This document shows positions 59,291 to 64,000 of a stretch of 64,000 nt of DNA, one piece after another; within the stretch, counting starts at the first letter, position 1; each line of letters opens with the position of its first letter. Source of the DNA: JABCZH01 sp963803775. Lineage in GTDB: Bacteria > Acidobacteriota > Terriglobia > Terriglobales > Acidobacteriaceae. A model generated the notes under the pieces. The model made no database searches, was not told the origin of the DNA, and was given only the letters and a program-made list of their open reading frames with translations. Where the stretch lies: the NCBI GenBank assembly GCA_963803775.1, contig CAWDNS010000007.1:496001-560000 (forward strand), written 5' to 3'. Position numbers and translations under genes: made by a program.

Positions 59291-61957
59291 TCATCCTTCG
59301 CGAAGTGCAACCACAGGGTCCACCTTCGTCGCTCTCCGGGCGGGGAAATAGCTGGCCAGCACAGCAACCGCGAACAAAAGCAAAGGCACCGCCAAAAACA
59401 CAGCCGGATCATGCGGTCGCACACCGTAAAGCAGACTGGCCATCATGGAGGCAGTCCATGCGGATAGGATCATCCCAGCCATGACTCCGACACCGGCCAG
59501 GACAATCCCCTTCCGCAGAATTAGTTTGAGAATGTTGGCTCGCTGCGCTCCTAAGGCCATGCGAAGGCCGATCTCGCGCGATCTCTGGCTGACCATGTAG
59601 GCCAGCAAACCATAAATTCCGATAGAGGCCAGAAGCAGCGCCAGTCCGGCAAATCCACCCACTAATTGGGCAGAGAAACGGCGCGACGCGAGGGATCGAT
59701 CAAGCACGTCATTCATCGAAGCAACATTGAAAACAGGCAGGCCTGGATCAATGCTCTGGATTTCGTGTCGAATCTGCGGATCGAGAGCGGCTGCGGGCAA
59801 AGACGTCCGCAAAACAACGCTAAGCCCCCGGTTAGGGTTTTGATAGATCGAAACATAGATGTGAGGAACGCCGTCGATGTCGAGACCGTCACTCTTGATG
59901 TCCTTAACGATGCCCACGACAGTCATCCACGGCCGGGTGGGGTCCTGTCCGAACCGAACGCGGCGGCCCAGCGGATCACGAGTTGGCCAATACTTACGAG
60001 CCGTGGTTTCATCAATGATGGCAACGGGCTGTTTGCCGTCTTCATCGCCCTCGGCGAAAAAGCGGCCCCGCACCAGCGGCGACTGCATCACTTTGAAATA
60101 ACCGGGGCTCACCCGAATTCTTTCGGCGCGCAGGTCCTGTGAGGACTTGAACGGACGATCTTCAATCACTAAGGTGTCGTTCCCCAGAGGATCGTTGAGG
60201 CTGTAATTGCTGGTAGGTAGATCTGAAGTGATGGCAGCGAGTTCGACTCCCGGGATCGCATTCATGCGCCGCAGCACCTCACGATCAAAAGTAGCTTTGG
60301 GAGCGATGCCCTGGTACGGATCCTCCTTCGGATCATCCGGAACCGGCAGCCAAGTGTTCGCGGCAATTACCTGGGTCGGATTGAACCCCGGGTTTTCCCG
60401 TAGCAGGTCGCGGAAAGTACGCAGCAGCAACCCGGCTCCCACCATCAGCACGACAGCGAATGCCAGTTCAGAGACGATGAGAACATCACGCAGGCGACCG
60501 GTCCTGGTGCTGTAGCCGGAACCACGACCGCCTTCGCGAATCGCCGAGGAGAGAGCGACTCTTGCTGAGTGCAGTGCCGGGGCGAGCCCAAAAAGCAAGC
60601 CGGTAAGAATCGAAATGAGCAGTGCAAACCCCAGCACCACCCAATCGATTCTTACCTCGCTGAGGCGGGGAATGTTCGATGGTACAAAACGTAGAACGAA
60701 CCTGAGGGTCGCGACCGCGGTCATGACTCCTGCGACCCCACCGATCGCGGAAAGAAGCGTGGACTCGGTCAACATCTGGCGAATCATCCGGCCGTGGCTC
60801 GCCCCCAGCGCAGACCGCACGGCCATCTCTTGTTCCCGGCCCGAAGCGCGCGCCAATAGAAGATTGGCGATGTTCAACGACACAATGAAAACGACCAGGA
60901 TGACTGCGCCCAGTAACACCAGCAGCATGGGTCGAACATTACCCACCAAAGTTTCCTGCAAGGGTTGAATCTCAATTGTCCATCGTGCCTGCGCGGAGTA
61001 GTCTGATGGAAAATCCTGCCGCAATTGCGTAGCCATGGTAGTGAGCCGAGCCTGAGCTTGCCCCAGCCTCAGGCCGGGTTTGAGGCGTCCGATTGTCCCG
61101 GCATTCAACTGACGGTTGCCACGAATTGGCTTGGGGAAAGGATCGGCGCTGAATCCGGCGGCAGACCAGAGATCCACGTCGCTGGAAATCGTCGGCCCAG
61201 GATGTCGAAATCCAGGAGGAAGAACACCGACAATCGTGCATGGATCGTTGTCCAGTCGGATGGTGCGGCCGAGAACATTGGGATCAGCGCCAAACTCGCG
61301 GCGCCACAGAGCATCGCTAATTACGATGGCGGGCGAGAAACCGGGCGCGAAGTCCTGCGGCCCATACAGCCGTCCAATTTGGGGGGTCGCACCCAGCATA
61401 GGAAAGTAGCTGAAACTGGTGAGGACGAACTCGAGACGCTCCGGCTGTTTGGCGCCAGTCAAGTTCACACTACCGCCGGCGATGGCGCTCACGTCTTCAA
61501 ATACGCCGGCTCGATCGCTGAGGTCGTCCAGTTCTGGCTTGGAAAATGCAACGTCCCGCAATCCCAATCCTGGCTCGTTATAGAAGATTCGCACCAAACG
61601 GTCAGGCTCGCGGTACGGGAGAGAGCGCAGCAGGACGGCATTCACGATACTGAAAATCGCCGTGTTGGCTCCAACGCCCAGAGCCAGAGTCAGCACGGCC
61701 ACGATCCCGAATGTGGGTTTTTTGCGCAACATACGCGAACCGTGGCGCAGGTCTTGCCAGAAGTGGTCCCACCAGAGCCAGCGACCGGATTCGTAAAAGT
61801 GCTCCTGAGCCCGCGTCACGTTGCCAAATGCCCGGCGGGCTGCGGTCCGGGCATCTTCATGACTGAGCCCCTGCTCCTGTAGGCGTTCTGTCTCCAGCTC
61901 GATGTGGGCTTCGATTTCAGCGCTGAAGTCGCCTGCTTTGCGCTTGCGTCGAAACAT
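59291..61957 (-). CDS. ABC-type permease without ATPase (ADOP), copy 1
   Basis: An 888-residue permease of the same design as copy 2, with very high similarity throughout (for example GRWLWWDH-WQDLRHGSR and LTLALGVGANTAIFSIVN are shared). Differences cluster in the periplasmic parts. It starts 3 bases after the padR stop, so padR-ADOP1-ADOP2 is one operon. Such genes are strongly expanded in acidobacteria; the substrate is unknown. They may be PadR-controlled export or stress genes. Confidence 0.92.
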   Translation of the reverse strand: MFRRKRKAGDFSAEIEAHIELETERLQEQGLSHEDARTAARRAFGNVTRAQEHFYESGRWLWWDHFWQDLRHGSRMLRKKPTFGIVAVLTLALGVGANTAIFSIVNAVLLRSLPYREPDRLVRIFYNEPGLGLRDVAFSKPELDDLSDRAGVFEDVSAIAGGSVNLTGAKQPERLEFVLTSFSYFPMLGATPQIGRLYGPQDFAPGFSPAIVISDALWRREFGADPNVLGRTIRLDNDPCTIVGVLPPGFRHPGPTISSDVDLWSAAGFSADPFPKPIRGNRQLNAGTIGRLKPGLRLGQAQARLTTMATQLRQDFPSDYSAQARWTIEIQPLQETLVGNVRPMLLVLLGAVILVVFIVSLNIANLLLARASGREQEMAVRSALGASHGRMIRQMLTESTLLSAIGGVAGVMTAVATLRFVLRFVPSNIPRLSEVRIDWVVLGFALLISILTGLLFGLAPALHSARVALSSAIREGGRGSGYSTRTGRLRDVLIVSELAFAVVLMVGAGLLLRTFRDLLRENPGFNPTQVIAANTWLPVPDDPKEDPYQGIAPKATFDREVLRRMNAIPGVELAAITSDLPTSNYSLNDPLGNDTLVIEDRPFKSSQDLRAERIRVSPGYFKVMQSPLVRGRFFAEGDEDGKQPVAIIDETTARKYWPTRDPLGRRVRFGQDPTRPWMTVVGIVKDIKSDGLDIDGVPHIYVSIYQNPNRGLSVVLRTSLPAAALDPQIRHEIQSIDPGLPVFNVASMNDVLDRSLASRRFSAQLVGGFAGLALLLASIGIYGLLAYMVSQRSREIGLRMALGAQRANILKLILRKGIVLAGVGVMAGMILSAWTASMMASLLYGVRPHDPAVFLAVPLLLFAVAVLASYFPARRATKVDPVVALREG

Positions 61958-61960
61958 ATC

Positions 61961-62311
61961 CTAAGTCTCCTCAGGCCCGAGAATGCGTCCGATCGCCGCC
62001 GCGGTTCGCTTCCACTTGGCGGTTTCCTTTCCCAGTTGTTTGCGACCGGCAGAGGTCAGCGAATAAAAGCGGGCCTTGCGGTTATTGGTGGAGATTCCCC
62101 ATTTCGCAGAAATCCAGCCGCGCTCCTCAAGCCGTTGGAGCGCAGGATAGAGGGCTCCGTGTTCCACCAGGAGCTCTTCATCGGACGTCTGCTGGATGGC
62201 GCGCGCGATGCCTTGGCCATGCTGCGATCCAAAAATCAAGGTGCGCAAGATCAGCAGGTCCAAGGTGCCTTGCAGCAGTTCCAGCCTATCTTCTGTTCCT
62301 TGGGTAGACAT
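61961..62311 (-). CDS. PadR family transcriptional regulator
   Basis: A 116-residue winged-helix regulator: LLQGTLDLLILRTLIFGSQH, then GIARAIQQTSDEELLVEHGALYPALQRLE and LTSAGRKQLGKE, the textbook PadR-s2 order, ending in a short C-terminal helix. It presumably represses its own operon with the two permeases. ACCCG/CGGGT arms flank TTACAAATAT just before its start (62318-62338) and may be the operator. Confidence 0.93.
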   Translation of the reverse strand: MSTQGTEDRLELLQGTLDLLILRTLIFGSQHGQGIARAIQQTSDEELLVEHGALYPALQRLEERGWISAKWGISTNNRKARFYSLTSAGRKQLGKETAKWKRTAAAIGRILGPEET

Positions 62312-62401
62312 ATAACCCGAGCTTACAAATATCCGGGTAAGATGTCAACCCAAAAGAGAGGGGATCTTTGGAGTGACTCTCCTCAACTTGTTTGACTCGT
62401 G

Positions 62402-63012
62402 TCAGTCTGACTTTGCCCGGCTGGCGGGCGGTACGATGCCGTTCATTCGCAAATACTCCACCATCTGTCCATAGTGGTCGTAGGCATGTTCCACGCCAAA
62501 TATGGCCAAGCGCAGGCGGGTCGATTTGCTGCCCTCGGGGGCCTGCAACATGTTTTCATAAGTCAATGTAGCCGCGGCCCTGTGGCCAGGGCAAAAGAAT
62601 CCTTCAGAAATTGAATGATGTCGGCCTTGGTCTTCAGGGATTCAGGACCGTTCCCGCCCTTAAAGTCTTCCGGGAACTTTTCTCCGGTCAGCCGCCACCA
62701 TATTGCATAGTTAGACGCGGCGACATGCTTGACCTGCATAGCAAACGTGCGCACACCCTTGTAGTCGTCGCCGGGAATCCTCAGATTCTCAGGCGAGAAG
62801 TTATATTTATCCTCCGGCATGGCTTCGGCAACATCCACAATTTGCTTTTCGACAGTGCTGATCTCGCGGTCGACGGTTGAAGCCATGGTTGGCGTAGGCA
62901 GCGACGGTTGCGCCTGCGGCGCGCTCGAGATGGTGCTCTTTGCTCCCTGCGTGAAAGCGACCGTAGAAAAAATGAGCACCGCCATCCGCAAGCAAATCCG
63001 TATTTGTTTCAC
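62402..63012 (-). pseudogene. exported DinB-like protein with a frameshift
   Basis: The first frame (63012 to 62563) has a signal (ICLRMAVLIFSTVAFTQG), DREISTVEKQIVDVAEAMPE and FAMQVKHVAASNYAIWW. It breaks at about 62580-62595. A shifted frame then continues with AAATLTYENMLQAP, GVEHAYDHYGQMVEYLRMNG and ends at 62402, which completes the DinB domain. One missing base (GGCCACAGGG where GCCCACAGG would fit) explains it. The domain resembles the N-terminal part of the fusion at 55000. Real mutation or sequencing error. Confidence 0.7.
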
Positions 63013-63114
63013 GGGAGTTGACCTCCTGCCCTGTTTGCGATTTGGCTAAGACTGGACACTTAGACGATGTGACCAGAGGATTCGATAGCAGGCGGGCCGA
63101 TAAGGGACTTAAGA

Positions 63115-63867
63115 CTACGACTGGGCGTTTTTCTGGAACTTGTTGGCTACCGCCTCGGGCAACACTTCTTCCAAGCGGTGGGCCAGCCATCCCTGAAGTT
63201 CAGACTTTTGCGGCAACGGCAGATTCAAGAACTGGAGGCCAGTACGGCCAGTTCCGTCGCTCCAGCAAATCTTCGACTGGACCACGAACCGGGTTTGATT
63301 CTGGGGAAGGCGGAACCGCACCCCAACTTCCGTCCCGGAGTTCACATGGGCAGGAATACGAATGGCGATGCCACTTTCGCTGATATTAATGGTCTCGTAT
63401 TGAGTTTCCCGGCCTTCTGGATTTCGCACCACTACCGGAATCGCCACCGGGCAACGAAAGTAGCGGCGGCGCTCGCGCATGATGATTCCATACGCCGCCC
63501 TTAAACTGCGGCTCAGGGATTCCTCCGAAACCGGTCTCTCCAAGACAAAATTCGCGCCCGCGCTGAACACCGACGCCGCTCCGGGTCCTTCGGTGATGGC
63601 AAAAGTTGTCGCCGTCTGGTTGGAAGGGGCAAGATGCACCCGCTCCATGATCTCTTTGGCTTGGTACATTTTCAGGTCAACCACCACGGCCTCGAAGTGC
63701 CGCCGTCCCAGCGACTGTAAGGCGATGCCAGCGTCCCGGCATACCTCGGCCGAAATCGCGAACTGACGCATACCCTCGGTCAGTTGCCGGACGGTGGCCT
63801 CATCGTCAGAAATGATAAGTGCGGTTGCCACGGCGGCTGGCTGCGCGGATGTCCCTGTGTTTGTCAT
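63115..63867 (-). CDS. receiver-like plus PilZ domain protein
   Basis: A 250-residue two-domain protein. The N-terminal part (about 10-130) has a receiver-like pattern (ALIISDDEATVRQLTEGMRQ and AVVVDLKM with a candidate phospho-Asp, then a RPV end block). The C-terminal part (about 135-240) is PilZ: RRRYFRCPVAIPVVV gives RxxxR and NISESGIAIRI gives NxSxxG, so c-di-GMP binding is likely. It could join phosphorylation and c-di-GMP signals. I chose the second ATG because the first encodes an atypical extension. Confidence 0.85.
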   Translation of the reverse strand: MTNTGTSAQPAAVATALIISDDEATVRQLTEGMRQFAISAEVCRDAGIALQSLGRRHFEAVVVDLKMYQAKEIMERVHLAPSNQTATTFAITEGPGAASVFSAGANFVLERPVSEESLSRSLRAAYGIIMRERRRYFRCPVAIPVVVRNPEGRETQYETINISESGIAIRIPAHVNSGTEVGVRFRLPQNQTRFVVQSKICWSDGTGRTGLQFLNLPLPQKSELQGWLAHRLEEVLPEAVANKFQKNAQS

Positions 63868-64000
63868 GTTTGAGACTCTCTGCCACCTTGGCTGCATGCG
63901 CGTCCGGCACGGTCGAGAGAGTTACCGTTCATTTACTTAGAGTTATGGTGATTCTTGCGTCCCGTAACCCGCCCTGTCAAGGGAATAGGCGAGACGCAAG
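63868..64000. other. window end, no gene seen
   Basis: 133 bases upstream of the REC-PilZ gene; probably its promoter region. Nothing specific is visible. Confidence 0.4.

Noticed and set aside
56566..61957. Complete MacAB-type exporter
   Set aside because: No ATPase or membrane-fusion protein gene is in the region; these are stand-alone permeases.
1..64000. tRNA or rRNA genes
   Set aside because: Scanning for T-arm (GGTTCGAATCC-like) and rRNA core sequences gave only matches inside coding genes.

Overview
The window looks like a chromosomal segment of an uncultured or little-studied acidobacterium of the Terriglobia (Koribacter/Sulfotelmatobacter-like). The evidence is the combination of two tandem ATPase-less FtsX/MacB-type permeases behind a PadR regulator, an Oar-like TonB-dependent receptor with an N-terminal carboxypeptidase-regulatory domain, a Ser/Thr kinase fused to TPRs, many exported Ig-like or beta-rich proteins, and several families of short palindromic dispersed repeats. 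This assignment is inference from gene content. I found no rRNA, tRNA, CRISPR array or transposase.

Layout. 0.3-7.3 kb: elongation machinery (mrdA/PBP2, rodA) and an RNase E/G with a huge insertion in its S1 domain behind a 367-nt structured leader. 7.3-11 kb: a vapBC pair split by a dispersed repeat, a B12-dependent acyl-CoA mutase large subunit and small genes. 11-15.7 kb: an accessory island with a PD-(D/E)XK protein, a thioesterase, a decayed TIR/deoxyribosyltransferase-like protein with an HTH partner, a coupled DuOB-DUF488-DUF488 operon with a frameshift, and a truncated reverse transcriptase with its own promoter. 15.7-21 kb: B12-dependent ribonucleotide reductase carrying two dispersed repeats in frame, then sodA surrounded by composite repeats. 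21-34 kb: a PBP-like exported protein, PilZ protein and hybrid kinase, several exported proteins, a YkgJ protein, an M23 peptidase, the ABC-F protein YbiT and a hydrolase. 35-46 kb: an exported adenosine-deaminase-like enzyme, a VWA-like protein, a kinase-TPR protein, purine nucleoside phosphorylase, a TonB-dependent receptor and an exported SAM hydrolase. 46-54.7 kb: OmpH/Skp, a TonB-like protein, alanine racemase, brnTA with a third gene, an ABHD18-like hydrolase, GNAT, glyA, a glycosyltransferase and a tiny basic protein. 55-64 kb: a DinB-SUMF1 fusion, the duplicated permeases, padR, a frameshifted DinB protein and a REC-PilZ protein.

How the genes fit together. Two enzymes (acyl-CoA mutase, NrdJ) make the organism cobalamin-dependent. 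SAM hydrolase, adenosine deaminase-like enzyme and PNP within 11 kb could form a route from SAM or adenosine to hypoxanthine, the first two steps outside the cytoplasm. The 11-15.7 kb island is the best candidate for an undescribed or poorly described conflict system, but at least three of its members look damaged. The intergenic space is shaped by repeat families that also enter genes and operons (nrdJ, vapBC, the region before the glycosyltransferase).
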